A stretch of DNA of 64,000 nucleotides from Enoplolaimus lenunculus. Taxonomy: Eukaryota; Nematoda; Enoplea; Enoplida; Thoracostomopsidae. The stretch covers positions 56,867 to 120,866 of the forward strand of contig JASANG010003189.1 of the NCBI GenBank assembly GCA_030248215.1. Reading direction: 5' to 3'. Position 1 is the first letter of the stretch; each line of letters opens with the position of its first letter. The notes under the pieces were generated by a model that saw only the letters and a program-made list of their open reading frames with translations, did no database searches and was not told where the DNA came from. A program made the position numbers and the translations under genes. Shown here piece after piece: positions 30,856-43,651 of this stretch.

Positions 30856-31929
30856 AAATCCAACTTAACTTGTTTCATACAGGAATTTAGTTACATTTTT
30901 CCATCTACTGCTGCTGTTGATTGAGCAATACTGAAAAGAAATATGAACATAAAAAGGTGAAAAGTTATTATATTTGATTAAATTTTGTCCCTTTTAGACC
31001 CATACTGCTAAGGGCATAGGCGCCGACAGTGGGAAGGCAAGTGTTGGAGGAACATTTTGTCTGTCACACTGGCTGGGTCTCCAAAACCCTACTTAAGTAC
31101 GACTTAGTAATTAAGTACCTTAAGTAGTACTTAACCTGGTTTTTAAAAGAGTACTTAAGTTAAGTAAATACTTAAACTCGCTGACCAAATTTGATATATT
31201 ACAAATAAACCGTTCAGGCATACTAATCTTAGTCTATTCGAATGATTACTGCAGTATAACTAAAGTAAAAACTTGTGTACGATTAAGAGACCCGCCTACT
31301 ATTTCGCAAAACCAGATAATTTTTGCAAAATAAACCCTTTAAGCATTTGACCATTTTATGTACCATTGTGCCCCACAATATTAATTTGATTTCGGTCCCA
31401 CTGGTTCAGAAAAAATGCCAACCATAAATGAGGCAGGTGCAGCCAAAATGCAACGCTCGCGAAGTATATTCCACCCATTGGGTGATCTGGTGCAAAAAGT
31501 CTACAGTTTTACTAAATTCAAATTTTCAAAATATATATTTTCAACATTTGGTTTGTTAAATTTTAATATTAAAATTTTCTAAATATTCCAGCCTCATATA
31601 TGATACATTGTTTCCATTATTTATCCCTCCCAGTTTTTCTAAGTTTCCCCTTTTGCGGGCATCTCGTCCAGTCGTCGATTCATAGCGTTGAGAGCATTGG
31701 TCGATAATTGAACCTGGTTTCAAAATTAATATATTTTTCGCGAAAAAAAACATTAAAATACTGGTCATCAACTTAAAAAACGAGTCAAAAGTCACAAAAA
31801 TTACGGTTTTTGCTATTTTTTTGATGTTCAAATTTGTGTTTTTTTGCATGTTGGTGTGAAAGTTGTTGTACAAATGGTTGCATTTGTGTTTAATAGGATG
31901 TCGATGTTTTTCTACTGTTTGTTTGATGC

Positions 31930-31935
31930 AATAAC

Positions 31936-31973
<38 letters not shown>

Positions 31974-32205
31974 TAATAATAATAATAACAACAACAAACA
32001 CAACAACAACTACAACAAAAAAACAAAAACAACAAAAACAACAACAAAAACAGCTACAAAAACAACAAAAACAACAAAAACAACAAAAACAACAAAAACA
32101 ACAACAAAAACAACAACAAAAACAAAATCAAAAACAAAAACATCAAAAACAACAACAACAAAAACAACAAAAACAACAAAACCAAAAACAACAAAACCAA
32201 CAACG
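31930..32205. repeat. AAT/AAC simple repeat tract
   Basis: (AAT)n at 31930-31985 followed by about 200 bases of CAACAAAAA/CAAAAA words; purine/pyrimidine-biased strand. Long open frames here are artefacts of composition. Confidence 0.92.
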
Positions 32206-32708
32206 TAATTACCACTACAAACTCAACTATTCACCATTAATAAGCCGGTGTGCAATCTGAGCAGTTTTGCAGTGTATTGCGAAATTTTTGTATATTTTAA
32301 ATGTGTTTTTTGATTGTTTTCTTTAAATGAAAAACAACTTTTAACCCCCATACATCGGCGATAGAATGAATAAATGTGAACACAGCCACAGACAAGGGGT
32401 ATGGCTTAGTCTGCATTATCTTCCTTGGGAATTTTGTACACGGGTTTAACGCAGTTTGTGTTTGCAACAGATCAAATTCCAATTTGAAATTTTTACGGAA
32501 TGTAATCCCTGTTTTCAAAATTATCCGGTTATGCTCATAACAATGAATCCACTTTTTCGCTCGCAGATTCGTTTGCTATTAATGTTTGTCGGTCAAGGTA
32601 GGAACCGGGACTTCAGACCTTTAAACTAAGCAGGTGGAAACGCGGCATACAGACCGGATATCAAACCGGCTTTAGAAATACAAGGCAAGCGCACTGCCAC
32701 TGTATCAA

Positions 32709-32928
32709 GGGCCCATATTCTCAAATGCGTATAGTACCTATCATCAGTTAGTAATAGGTTTTCAAACTAACGAACTGCGGCAATTGCAGATCTCAAATTT
32801 TACTCGAAGTAGAGTATATCGAATGCAATAAATGTGCTGCATTTTACACTTCACCATTCCCTGGTACGAAAAATACTAGACCTATCAACAAAGGGTACCA
32901 GGTGCTACATACGTTTGAGAATACGGGA
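32709..32928. mobile_element. Family F element
   Basis: GCCCATATTCTCAAATGCGT at left; GTTTGAGAATACGGG at right; internal ACCTATCATCAGTTAGTAAT. Confidence 0.75.
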
Positions 32929-34510
32929 TAAGAGATGAGCCATTGTGTTTATCGAAAACTATTTTCGCCAATCGCTCACGGACACGTATACTATTAATTT
33001 TTATCGCCATTGACAAAATATTTGTTTTGATGCAAACAACAAAACGCATGCAACAAAAAGATATTGCAATTTTGCAATCCTAATGTGAACCATCAATTTT
33101 ACTGGTAAATTGGTTATATTTAACCTTTGTACCAGATTGCATGCAGTTTATTAATGTTGCACGCAAAACTGCAATCATATATAAAGCGCTGAAACCAGTA
33201 AAATTGCCAAAAACTTAATTACGGCTAGCAGAAGCATTTTTGTAATATATTTTTTGGTTCTGCTCGGTTTATATACGTCTTAATAGGTCAACAGCTGCAA
33301 AATATTCATTAACAATTATATATGTTGCAAATTTTTGACATTTTTAAAGACAGTAATTGAAAATATTTCCATTAAAGATTTAGAACGACGTGTTTTAGCT
33401 GATCGCTGTAATGCTGATTTTTGTTTTTATGCATGCCGCTAAAAATGGTTCGATTTTGAAACTTTTTTTGCATTTTACATATTCTTATAATGGTCTCTTA
33501 ATATCATTTAATCTGAAAACTTGGATAAACTACCATAAGCCCCCGTCAAGCTGATAACGCTGTTAATTTTAGCTTAATGCTAAGCTATGTTCAGCAGTTA
33601 ACATTTTATTCTTGAAGAGTAAAATGATACAATGAAGTGTACAACGTTTTTTCTTAAAATATGCTTTCTTCTTAAAGACAGTGTAAACTTGACAAAAAAG
33701 TAGGATACAGCGAAATTTAGGCCAACAAATGAAGCCTACGTCTTAGATTATTTAAATATCCTTGAAATTTCATTATTATACACCCAAAAGAGTACAAACA
33801 GAGCAACTTTTTTAAAATACACTTAAAAATCAGAAAATTAGTCTTGAATATAAGACAACTATTTCTTGAAAGCAAAAAAGTATGTCTTATAAATTGGCAA
33901 CAGTAATTTTTTAAATATAAGACATCTATGTTTTATCCATTTTAGACATAAATTTCTGAGCTGTTTAACGCCTTGAAATACAACAAATTTATGTCATGTA
34001 AATTTAAGAAAATAGAAGTCTTGAAATTTCAATTTATGTTTTAATCATTTCCGACATGAATTTGTGAGCTGTTTAGGACTTTTGATATCTGAAATACGAA
34101 ACATTTATGTCTTGAAAATTTGAAAAAGTAAAAGTCTTCAAATTTCAAGACAATTCATTTTGTGTGCAGGACGTCGTGCCAAGCCCCTTGGATTCGACAG
34201 TGATTAAGAATACAATTTTTTAACAGATACACGCTCTGCTTAAAATTTTGACCATTCTGACGTGTTGACGTCAGCTCAAAAACGTATTTTGTTCCATTAA
34301 TACCATAATGATTGGTCATTTAACCAGTGTAATTGAACTCATTCGTGTTCGAAGATTTTCTTGCAGGTCATACATCACAGGAGATATCTATAAGAGGATA
34401 AAAAACCGAGTAAATCCAACGATCGGCTTAAACTTAACGGTTTATTGCGTTACAAAATAACGGTACCATGAGTAAAGCAAAGCAAACGGGAAACACGAGC
34501 AACATGCTTG

Positions 34511-34908
34511 GTCCACGCCAGGGTGTAATCGGATATCCGTTTCTGTTTCCAGTAAAATCTCTGTTTATATCCGTTTTCGTTTCCGTTACAGAAACATCGG
34601 AAAATTTTGTCATTTTTACATTCAAAATTAGTTCTAAATCACGTATATATCTGGCAATTTTTCATTATACAGATTTGATGCAATTGTTCGAAATGAAATA
34701 AAAACTACGAAATACATCCAAAATCTTAAAAATTTCAATGCATTCGCTATTTTTTCTTTAAAATTTTACAACACCCGTGAACATTCTGCATGCCTCTGTT
34801 ATGTTGGCAGAAAAATAAAACGTCTTCGAAACTATAATACCTCAATATCCGTTTTTCGTTTCCGTTATTTTGATTATCCGTTTGCTATCCGTTTGCACCT
34901 TGGGCCGC
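34511..34908. mobile_element. Family L element
   Basis: AGGGTGTAATCGGATATCCG at left; GCTATCCGTTTGCACCTTGG at right; related to 49853-50625. Confidence 0.65.
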
Positions 34909-35649
34909 GCATCGATTGCTGGACTCGACCACGTCACGCGGTGTTGTTGGCTGGCGTGAATAGTGCAACAAATGCTGTAAAAGAAGCAAACATTAATATT
35001 ACATCCACATATACAAGGATTTTTGTGTATATCTCTAGCTTACATTTAGTTTTATTAGCAGAAATCAACTTTCTATGGTCCTCTTGGCTTTCTGGTTCAT
35101 TCAGCACGGCCCCAAATTAGCTAAGTAATCGAAACCTAAAATATATAATATCGATAAAGAATGAATCGTGTTGTTTTGTTTGTTTTATTTACAATTCGGC
35201 AACATTTTGCAAGTGTATGGCTTGTTTAATGTTGCCGTGCTCGTAGTAGCAATTTTTACACTTTGAACAGATGCTAAGACAAATTTTGGCCATTTTTTGT
35301 TTCAAACGTAAAAAATTAACAAATTAACAAATTTTGGCCATTTTTTGTTTCAAACGTAAAAAATTAAGAGGCATACGCCAATGGGGTATACAGGCGATAT
35401 GTACTGTCGAAATTCAAGAAGGTCTATTGGGTTGCACAGATTCAATTCATTTTTTGCCTTAGAAAAGTAATTTTTGCTAAAATTAGAGATGTGTAAGGTG
35501 TAGGTGGGTTGAGTGAAAATTTCATTATGAATTCGTATAAACGTGGTCATAAAAATATCTACTTACAAGGGTTAAATTTTTCAAAAATGGTAAGTCTTCA
35601 TAGAACCTCAATGGTTACTAGGACTAAATTATGTATTGCGGTATTTGAT

Positions 35650-36025
35650 GAATGAAGTAACTGTATTGACTCGAATAAGAGGGGGAGGGGTAATAAAAGG
35701 GGATCCGTCTTTTGAGTCCCGATCAGTAGGAGTCCGTATCCCTATGAGTCCGTAAGCGGATAAAGTCCCTATTAGAGTCCATAAATGACAAATATCCCTA
35801 ATTGTAGCACATAAATGACTCCAGGACCAAATAAATTTGAGTTCGAAACTTAAAGCGCAAGTACTTAAGTTTTGAAAATAACATTCCAAAGTATAGCCTT
35901 GCATTATCGCTCAAGCTTTTGATTCAAAACAAAAAACGTTTTTAAGTCAACGGATAGTTGCAATACCGAATATATATCAGTAAAAAGAAGGACGGCGAAG
36001 GGCAGGTTAAAAATAAATAACAGTA
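35650..36025. mobile_element. Family H element
   Basis: ACTGTATTGACTCGAATAAG at left, then GAGTCCGTAAGCGGATAAAG, ATAAATGACTCCAGGACCAA and TCAACGGATAGTTGCAATAC; right end less clear. Confidence 0.7.
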
Positions 36026-36119
36026 TTTTGAGTATTTTTGGCATTTTTGTATAATTATTGTCAATTTTTAATTGTTTTTTGTTCCTACAAACACACTTTA
36101 TGTATTGGGCAACAAAACT

Positions 36120-36262
36120 TGCTCCGCTGATAGTTTAATTTAGGGTTCTTGCCTGTGACAACGACCCCCTCTTAACAAAGGGAGGAAGTCGGCCAAAAAC
36201 GCAACGTCAGGTGGTACATTTTGTACCATGTGGAACCCAAAGAGTTGCACACTCTTGTATTA
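36120..36262. repeat. Family M repeat
   Basis: AACGCAACGTCAGGTGGTAC and TGGAACCCAAAGAGTTGCAC; same words at 37805-38035 and 40670-40965. Confidence 0.6.
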
Positions 36263-36274
36263 TGCACTTTTGTT

Positions 36275-36383
36275 AAGACTATGTCTACTCCTAACCCTAA
36301 ACAAAACAATTAGTGTAAAGCTAAAGCTTACTCTATTGCAGTCCCACAGAAAAATGTGCTGCCCCTGATTTTTACATGGGTCG
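36275..36383 (-). mobile_element. TTAGGC element, 5' truncated
   Basis: AGCTTACTCTATTGCAGTCC, CACAGAAAAATGTGCTGCCC, TGATTTTTACATGGGTC. Confidence 0.6.
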
Positions 36384-36557
36384 AAAATAGCAAAACGCAA
36401 ATCCATGGGGGAGTCAAGGTGCACCACCTGCCAGTCTTTCTGTGGTGAAAAATTTGCAGTACTGATATATCGTCATTTGTGACTCAGATTCCGATAAGCT
36501 GCACATACACGGCGTAATAATTCTTAATGGTTTTGGCGATAAAAGCTTGAAGACGTC

Positions 36558-36856
36558 GGCCCATGTAAAGATCAGGGGCGGAACGTTTTTTTTTGCGTCA
36601 CTGCAATAGAGTAAGCTTAAGTTTTAGACTAATTTTTGTTTGGCTAGGCTTAGGCTTAGGCTTAGGCTTTGGAATATGCTCATTCTTACGCTTACGCTTA
36701 GGATTAGGCTTAGGCTTAGGTTTACGAATATGCTCATTCCACTTAGACTTGGGCTTAGACTTAGGCATAGGAATATGCTCATTTTACGCGTAGGCTTAGA
36801 CTTAGGCTTAGGAATATGCTTATAATACTGTTCCGCCCCTGTTCTTTACATTGGCC
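36558..36856 (+). mobile_element. Family A TTAGGC element, well preserved
   Basis: GGCCCATGTAAAGATCAGGG then GCGGAACG; three TTAGGC blocks each closed by GAATATGCTCATT; right end TACTGTTCCGCCCCTGTTCT TTACATTGGCC. Confidence 0.9.
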
Positions 36857-37519
36857 AAGACGTCAAACAATTAGATATTACCTCTCACATACAGTGAATC
36901 ATATTAGAAATTAAAAAAATAAGCCAAATAGTAAACCGTTCAACCTACCGAGATGTCAATTTGGTTTAATGACAGCGCAAACGAGCCATTTTAACTACTT
37001 AATTACACTTTACCCCATCGTTTACTCGGAGTTAGCCATCTTTACCAGCATTTGAATAACAATTTTTAATATTATTGTACAGAGCAAAAAAACTGCTAAT
37101 AAATGCAAACACCTGTCTTGCATTTTACAATGTATATACGATCGCGGTGTTTGCTTGAGAATAAGTTGAGTTTTTTTAATCAGGGCCATATTTTGATGTG
37201 TCAGAAAACCCCGGGCGGCGAGATTAAATTTCGTCTGAAAATATCTAGAAACAACACTGAGACGTAGACACGTATAGTAGGCTTTCAATTGTTGACTCGT
37301 AAAAGTCAAAATCACTGTTTTTTCGTTTGCAAAAATGTTTGTTTCGTCGAGAAACGAAATTGTGAGTATTTTTCAATTGAAAATTTGAAATGTTTTGGTG
37401 TCAAAAATAAAACTTTCACACGGTCAGTAGTCAAAGCCGGCGAAACAATTGTATCCCGGTGCAGTTTGAGTGATGTTTTTTGTTTCATTTTTGACGCATT
37501 ACAGCGTTATTCTTCAATC

Positions 37520-37691
37520 GGCCCATGTTACTTTAAGGGGCGTCCAGGTTTCTGATGGGTCTATAAAAGACAAGGTTTCGATTCTAGATTACATTTTTTG
37601 CTTAGGCTTAGGCTTAGGAACACAGTTTTTGCAACGCTTAGGCTTTGGAATACGTTTAATCTACCGTTACACCCCTTAAAGTAACATTGGC
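37520..37691 (+). mobile_element. Family B TTAGGC element
   Basis: GGCCCATGTTACTTTAAGGG, GGTTTCTGATGGGTCTATAA, TTAGGC blocks, CCCCTTAAAGTAACATTGGC. Confidence 0.87.
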
Positions 37692-37804
37692 TGTTCTATC
37701 CAATCCTGGTGCAAGAATTCAATGCTTGCAATTTGATTTCTGTGCCCTTCGAATTAATTTTATCATATGCGGCAGTGCAGTCTGCTATTAATCCCATTAA
37801 GAGT

Positions 37805-38035
37805 GGATGATCGCTCTTTATAACAAGAGTGTGCAGCTGGGTACATTCTGTGTATTAAAGAATGCACCCGGCACGCGTTGCGTTTTTTGCCTACCCCCCT
37901 TGTTTAGGGGGTCTGTATGCACATACAAACATCTTTAGTGTGATTAAACAACATAGTTGACCCCCTCCCCCGCGTGCTGGTACATTTAGTACCATTCACA
38001 GCCCAAGCAGTTGCACACCCTTCTGCAAGGTGGAC
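37805..38035. repeat. Family M repeat
   Basis: GTGCAGCTGGGTACATTCTG, CCCGGCACGCGTTGCGTTTT, and TGGTACATTTAGTACCATTC. Confidence 0.6.
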
Positions 38036-38080
38036 ATCATCCACTCTGGATCCCATTAAATAGTTGTACAAAAATGCTTT

Positions 38081-38397
38081 AAGCCCTTTTCACACGTGTA
38101 AGTTTCTGCAGTGAGACAGCTACAACTTAGTCGAAATATTTCCAGCTGCAAGTGAATATCACTTGCATTCTGAATCTCGACATTAAGTCATATGAATGAC
38201 ATACGTTATAAATTATCAGTTCGGCCAATAATGTTGTATTAATTTGACTTGTAAGCCTATTCATACCAATGAATTAATTTGGTGCGCATATGCATGATGA
38301 ATAAATTGCGGCTGCAAGTTCTTCGAATCAATATTTGATAAACATTTGCAGCTGCAAGTATTAGCTGCAACAAACATTCACACATAAAGAAGGCTTT
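38081..38397. mobile_element. Family E element
   Basis: AAGCCCTTTTCACACGTGTA at left; AACAAACATTCACACATAAA GAAGGCTT at right. Confidence 0.75.
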
Positions 38398-38699
38398 AGT
38401 AGAAATTTCTTGACTTGAAAACGCTTTCACACAGTTTCTATTTAGTGCTTAAAGGGTAAAACTAATGCCGTCACCATCGTTGTCGGTGTTTCAGTTGGTT
38501 TCTCCCCGTATGTATTGTCCGCACAAAAAATCCAAAATGATAAATCTTCCATTCACCCCTCCTCTTGGAAAAATCAAGCTGGGTACATTTTCCCCACACA
38601 AAAATTTGTCAAGGTGAACGTTAACGTAATAAAATTAGGCTACGCATATTTTTATTCCTACAAAAATCCAACCATGTAAATCTATATAGTTACAACTGG

Positions 38700-38937
38700 A
38701 AGGCCTCACAGCGTAGTGTATATACGTTGAATAGTATACATCGCACCGTGTTTAACAACTGCAACACGTATACATGTACTAAATTACCACAAGACGTGAG
38801 AGCCCCCTTGGGCTCGAGTGTCAAGCTCCTATAGCTGAGTGGTGATGGTATACGCCTCCCACTCCAGTCACTGGAGTTCGAATCCTAGCATAAAAGTAGG
38901 TCTCAGTGTAAATAGAAAATATTCATGTGAGAAAGGG
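38700..38937 (-). mobile_element. Family T TTAA element, one end degenerate
   Basis: Right end CATGTGAGAAAGGG followed by TTAA. Core in plus orientation CAAGCTCCTATAGCTGAGTG and GGAGTTCGAATCCTAGC. Left end lacks the CCC terminus. Confidence 0.72.
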
Positions 38938-39276
38938 TTAAGAATAACTGAATTTTACTGCTATAAAAATCCACCCAGACGAATTTCTGCACCCGCAAAA
39001 TGCATCTAAATGGATTTTGCCGGTAAGAAAATAGACCGCGGGAAACGCAAATGCGATATCAGCCTTAAAATTGTGCAAAAATGTAGCAAAAATGTGACGA
39101 AATAATATTTTAAACCGATTTCCAGTGTTTCAAGTTATGCAATTTTTCACTGTATTCAAACGAGTATACATCGGTTGATCATGGCTAAAGTGCCGGTTAT
39201 TAGATTTCTCTGAACAACGCCGAAATAAACAAAATCCCAAACAAACAAAACGGTTTAAGCCAACTTTAGTATTCAT

Positions 39277-39490
39277 TACACAGCAAAAAATAGTGAGTCA
39301 AATTGACTCTCTCCGAAATAGGCTCTACGGGACTACACAAATTGAGTCAAAATCCGACTCCGGCAAAGTCAAATTCGATTCACTGAGTCGCATGTTCGAC
39401 TCTGGCGGAGTCGAATTTGACTCAATTTGTGTAGTCCCGTAGAGCCTATTTGAGACAGAGTCAATTTGACTCACCAATTTTTGCAGTGTA
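39277..39490. mobile_element. Family P palindromic element
   Basis: ACACAGCAAAAAATAGTGAG at left; CTCACCAATTTTTGCAGTGT at right. Confidence 0.85.
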
Positions 39491-40346
39491 CTTGTAAATA
39501 AGACAATTGTGTACATTTTATTCTCTGCTCTCAAGGGAATGCGTCTTACTGCAATTTTGCCAACTGAGGTTCAGTTGAACGTTACGTTGAACAAATGACA
39601 TTCCTCAACAGCTTCACTAATTAAAGGGTCGCTGTCGCCACAGACTGGCACGGGGCATACGGGATCAATTTTCCTGCCGTAAATTTCTGGGGCGTGAGCA
39701 CCAGTTATCGATAGGTTTTCAAACTGACAAACTCTTACAGGTGTTGCGTATCTCAAGAATGACACTGTGAAAATGATCTACAAATTATAGCGAATGGGGA
39801 AAAACAGTGTGTAAAACCAACAATCGCTTCTGTACAACCCAAAGTTCTCGTAGACTTGCCCGCATATTTAAAATGTACGCAAGCTTAAGCTTTGGTAAGC
39901 ATTTTTCGAAATCAAAACCTATACTTAAGCCTCAGCATAAACCTCTGAGTTGAAATATACAAACGCTTAGAAGAAATTGCCTGAGAAATTAGAAAATATA
40001 GATATTTTTGGCACGTTTTCGAATTAACCTGGTTCCATCTCGGGTCTGAACCATATTTACGAAGTTTCAGATGGTCATTTGCTGGCAATCTCGCCTTTGT
40101 AATATTACAGATAACTCGCGATATATGGTATACTCGAGTTAAGGTATACACAGGGCCAATATGTCAAGATTAATATTCTGATAAGGACACTACTTGATGC
40201 AGTAGAATGGGTGGATAAACAACAAGAAAAATGTCACTTCAAAATAGAACCGTCATTACCATTGACCTACTCGGCTTAATATGACTAAACATTTTGGTTT
40301 TGTTTACCAAGCGTCAGGTAAATATGTTGGTTGGGTAGCTACTGTA

Positions 40347-40455
40347 GTAACCCGAATAAGAGGGTGCAATAAGACGGGATGGTCGGTCTCATTTTGAGTG
40401 CCAATCAATAGTAGTCCGTCTCCCTAATAAGAGTCCATAAGCGGATGGCGTTTTA
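40347..40455. mobile_element. Family H fragment
   Basis: TAGTAACCCGAATAAGAGGG and AATAAGAGTCCATAAGCGGA. Confidence 0.6.
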
Positions 40456-40669
40456 CGAAACGTATTTTGACCAATCATTTATTAAATAAAAAATATTTGC
40501 TTAATCCATATGGAACCGGTGTTACCGGCTGACATATACCAAAAACTACACTAATCAACACCTGTTGCAGTATTGACCAAACCATTTTGTTTCTGCAGTA
40601 TTTAGTTTAATATCATTTTTCTGAATCTGACTTCAAAAAACAATTTGTCTGATTTTTATGCATTGAGTT

Positions 40670-40965
40670 GAACCAAGAGTGGGTAATCGCTATTTAACAA
40701 GAATGTGAAGCTGGGCACAATCTGTGTAGAAAAGAATGTATCCGGCACGCGTTGCGTTTTTGCCCTATCCCGATTTATCACAGGGGATACAGGCTGTGCA
40801 GAACCATGGCACTTTATGTATGCGGCGTTAAACATGGTTTCTTTATAGTTTAATTTAGGGGTATTCATGTGATAACGACCCACCTCTAAACAAGGGGGCC
40901 AGCCAAAAACGCAACGCTCGGTGGTACATGTTGTACCATCGGGACCCCAAGAGTTGCACACGTTT
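40670..40965. repeat. Family M repeat
   Basis: AATGTGAAGCTGGGCACAAT, ATCCGGCACGCGTTGCGTTT, and GTGGTACATGTTGTACCATC, in the same order as at 37805. Confidence 0.62.
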
Positions 40966-42281
40966 GTCATGATGCAGTCTTGGTTGTACTGACTGTCACA
41001 GAAATATTTTATGAAATCTTGCAAGCGAAGCGACGGAAAAACCTGACGCGTTTCTGAACTTAAAAAACATAAAAGGTCACAAAAATTGTTGTAGTGAAAA
41101 AAGTACTGGCAAAATCACAGGGCCGGAGCAACCACTCCCCATACCCTCCATTTGGGGGTATCAACGCCTAAAGGGACCCCCGCCCTAACCGGATGAAACA
41201 AAAACCGCAGAAGTTTTGAAATACGTTTAGCTTCTTGTTCGCTTCGCTCGTGAGTTTCAGGCTATCCTACCATTCTGCGTATATTTCAATGACTTTAGAC
41301 ACTGCACAGTTCTTAAAACAACCATTAGGCTGCTAAATGCCAGCAAATTTTCTCGCTTGCTACACTCGCTATCTTAAAATTTTACTTGAGATAAGATAAT
41401 AATCTCATGAAAAGAAGGTAATAAGCGAAATTTAACTGAGATGTGCCATGTGCTGTCTCCCCTGGTTGGAACATATAAAAATTGTAAAAGATTTTACTTA
41501 AAATATGAGATGTTTAGCTACTTTTTAAAAGAAAATGTCAAAAAAATATTGCGCAATGGCAAGTTTGATTTATTTCAAAGATGGTTTCACTTCGTAGATC
41601 CATCGTTTTGCAACTTTTGTGTGCAACTGTTTCTGGAAGGGTGCCCCAACAGTTATCAACCCTCGGAAAATCATAGCTCAAACATTGATATAATTCTCTA
41701 TCCACATCTACGCTGGGGACCCTCACCCTGGAGTTTGGGGGGCCTACCGTCTGTTTCGGCACTGCAAAATCATTTTACAGGCGGCTTATGTTGCCAAGCC
41801 GTTCTAACAATTACGTCACTGTTGTTTTATACTATTGGTCATGTGATAAATAAGAGGTGTCGGGATTGGACAAAACCTCCACAAGGCACTCGTTTGTAGA
41901 ACCAATCGCTATGGAGTATTCAGCATCTTGGAAATGTTGCAAAAATATTTTCAAATTCGCAAAAAAATACGCCATTTCAGATTTTATGTATTTTTAACTT
42001 TTGACTTTACACGAGAATATAGCGAAATGAAAAAACAATTGACTATGAATGAACGAATTCGATAATTGAAAAAAAACGTTAAAGTACATTTCAAATTTAG
42101 TCTCAAAAATGCTGATCAATTATGCCATCGCATCGGTTTGAACGCTTGTTATCTTTGTTACTGTACCGAGCGCTATTGATGATAATAAACAAACACAATT
42201 CAGGTAAAAACAAACTCGCCGAAATGTTTTAAATTCACATTTACGAGACTGGTTGAAACAATGAATTTCAGTTGAATTTTG

Positions 42282-42529
42282 CACTCAAAATAATATTTCT
42301 GATATTTAAGAAAAAATTTCATACATTTAATAAACATAATTGGTAAGGTGCACTTGAAAAGTATTTCTGTTATAACAGAAAAGTTTTCAAGAATGTTTTG
42401 AAACAAAGTCTGAAAATGAACGTTTTCCAGCTATTTTTAGAAAAAATGTCTGAAATATCAGAAAAACCTTTCAGATTTGCCACAGAAAATACTTTTCTGA
42501 ATAAATTCAGAAATACTTTTTTTAGTGTG
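42282..42529. mobile_element. Family K element
   Basis: CACTCAAAATAATATTTCTG at left and ATACTTTTTTTAGTGTG at right; shares CGTTTTCCAGCTATTTTTAG with 57350-57596. Confidence 0.68.
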
Positions 42530-42557
42530 GTGACAAAACGTCTAACATCGATATTGA

Positions 42558-42742
42558 GGCACATGTTACTTTAATAGGCGTCCAGGTTTCTGGTAGGTCT
42601 ATAAAAGAGTAAGCTTAGATTCTAGGTTACATTTTCTTGCTTAGGATTAGGCTTAGGAACACATTGTTGCAACGTTTAAGCTTAGGCTTAGGCTTAGGAA
42701 TACGCGTACTCCACTGTGACACCCCTTAAAGTAACATTGGCC
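42558..42742 (+). mobile_element. Family B TTAGGC element
   Basis: GGCACATGTTACTTTAATAG, TTAGGC blocks, CCCCTTAAAGTAACATTGGC. Confidence 0.83.
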
Positions 42743-43125
42743 GATATTGATAAAGCTGGAACGCCGACATACATAATTGACTGTTTTGTGTAAAATTGTG
42801 CTTATATTTTCATATAAAGCGAAAGATAGAAAAATATAATTCTCAACAATAGGAAACATTTTACTGTCAAACATTTTACTGTCAAAGGCGTAGTTGGGGG
42901 CGGTTCAGGGATCTGACCCCCTTTCGGATTTTTCTATACATTTTTAGAAACGGCTTTAGGTTGCTGCAAGAAGAATACCTCTTCGAAATTTTCATAGACG
43001 GTAACTACCTTTCCAAAATTACGGCTACGCCCATGTATACATAACTGCATTATATGTTGGTGTTTTCGGCCAGAGTATAGAAAATGTCCGTTACAGTTGT
43101 ATATTCCTAAGTAAAAAGCCACTCC

Positions 43126-43250
43126 ATAAGCCTACGTGTAAGAATGAGCTTATACTTAAGCCTCTAAGCAAAAATTTAGTCAAAAAGTTTAAGTTTCATT
43201 CAATTGCAGTTTCGCAGAAAAACGTTCCGTCCCTGATCTTCACATTGGCT
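43126..43250 (-). mobile_element. TTAGGC element, 5' truncated
   Basis: GTAAGAATGAGCTTATACTT, TTCGCAGAAAAACGTTCCGT, CCCTGATCTTCACATTGGC. Ends about 130 bases before the first visible neurotrophin-like exon. Confidence 0.65.
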
Positions 43251-43382
43251 GTATTTGGAAATATTTGGCAGCGATATACGTTGGGTTTTGCGTGTTGAAT
43301 CGATTAATCATCTTAATCTTGTTTACCCAAATGATAAAATACTTTCTTTTTGAAAAATACTGCACTAATTTTACTATTTTAG

Positions 43383-43651
43383 CAGTTGCAAACGAACACA
43401 CAAACTCACCAGAAATAACCATGAAGTCAAATCACGAGCTATCAGCATCAACCTTATGCGCGTCAAGTCCTTCTGGAAATCCACCAATACCAGATTTTTC
43501 ACCGTCTTCCGCCAGCATCCAAGCTGAATTTGATTGGCCGATTGTTCGCGATTCGCTAGAAGATTCGTACCCTGCGGCCGCCGGCGCCGGCTTCTGGTTG
43601 GATGAACCGATGTCGTTTTATGCAATTTCAGAAGATATGCCGCAAATTAGG
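43383..43651 (+). CDS. Neurotrophin-like exon 1 visible: propeptide
   Basis: Acceptor CTATTTTAG, phase 1; donor AGG|GTATGT, phase 0. Encodes an acidic, Ser/Pro-rich segment (SNHELSAS, DFDWPIVRD-like AEFDWPIVRDSLED, GFWLDEPMSF) ending MPQIR. No hydrophobic signal sequence lies convincingly in it. A family C repeat begins 8 bases after the donor. Confidence 0.72.

Larger units (their letters stand above)
22073..43382. other. Long intergenic region, no recognised gene
   Basis: About 21 kb upstream of the collagen gene and upstream of the visible neurotrophin-like exons. Filled with the dispersed elements listed below, microsatellites and AT-rich sequence. I see no conserved exon. Stretches 29253-29920, 32933-34470 and 40970-42280 hold no repeat or gene I can name. 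The unseen first exon(s) of the neurotrophin-like gene may be here. Confidence 0.55.

Noticed and set aside
31556-32260. Tyr-rich and Gln/Lys-rich open frames on both strands.
   Set aside because: Produced by the AAT and CAACAAAAA simple repeats.
40656-41024. A 122-residue minus-strand open frame.
   Set aside because: Most of it overlaps the dispersed family M repeat also seen at 36120 and 37805.
41441-41899. A 152-residue open frame with several Cys and aromatic residues.
   Set aside because: No domain recognised, no splice or codon evidence, composition like surrounding noncoding DNA.
43331-43400. Start codon at 43331 (MIKYFLFEK...) as the beginning of the growth-factor precursor.
   Set aside because: The hydrophobic stretch is weak for a signal peptide, and a good acceptor at 43382 suggests this is intron; a distal first exon is more likely.
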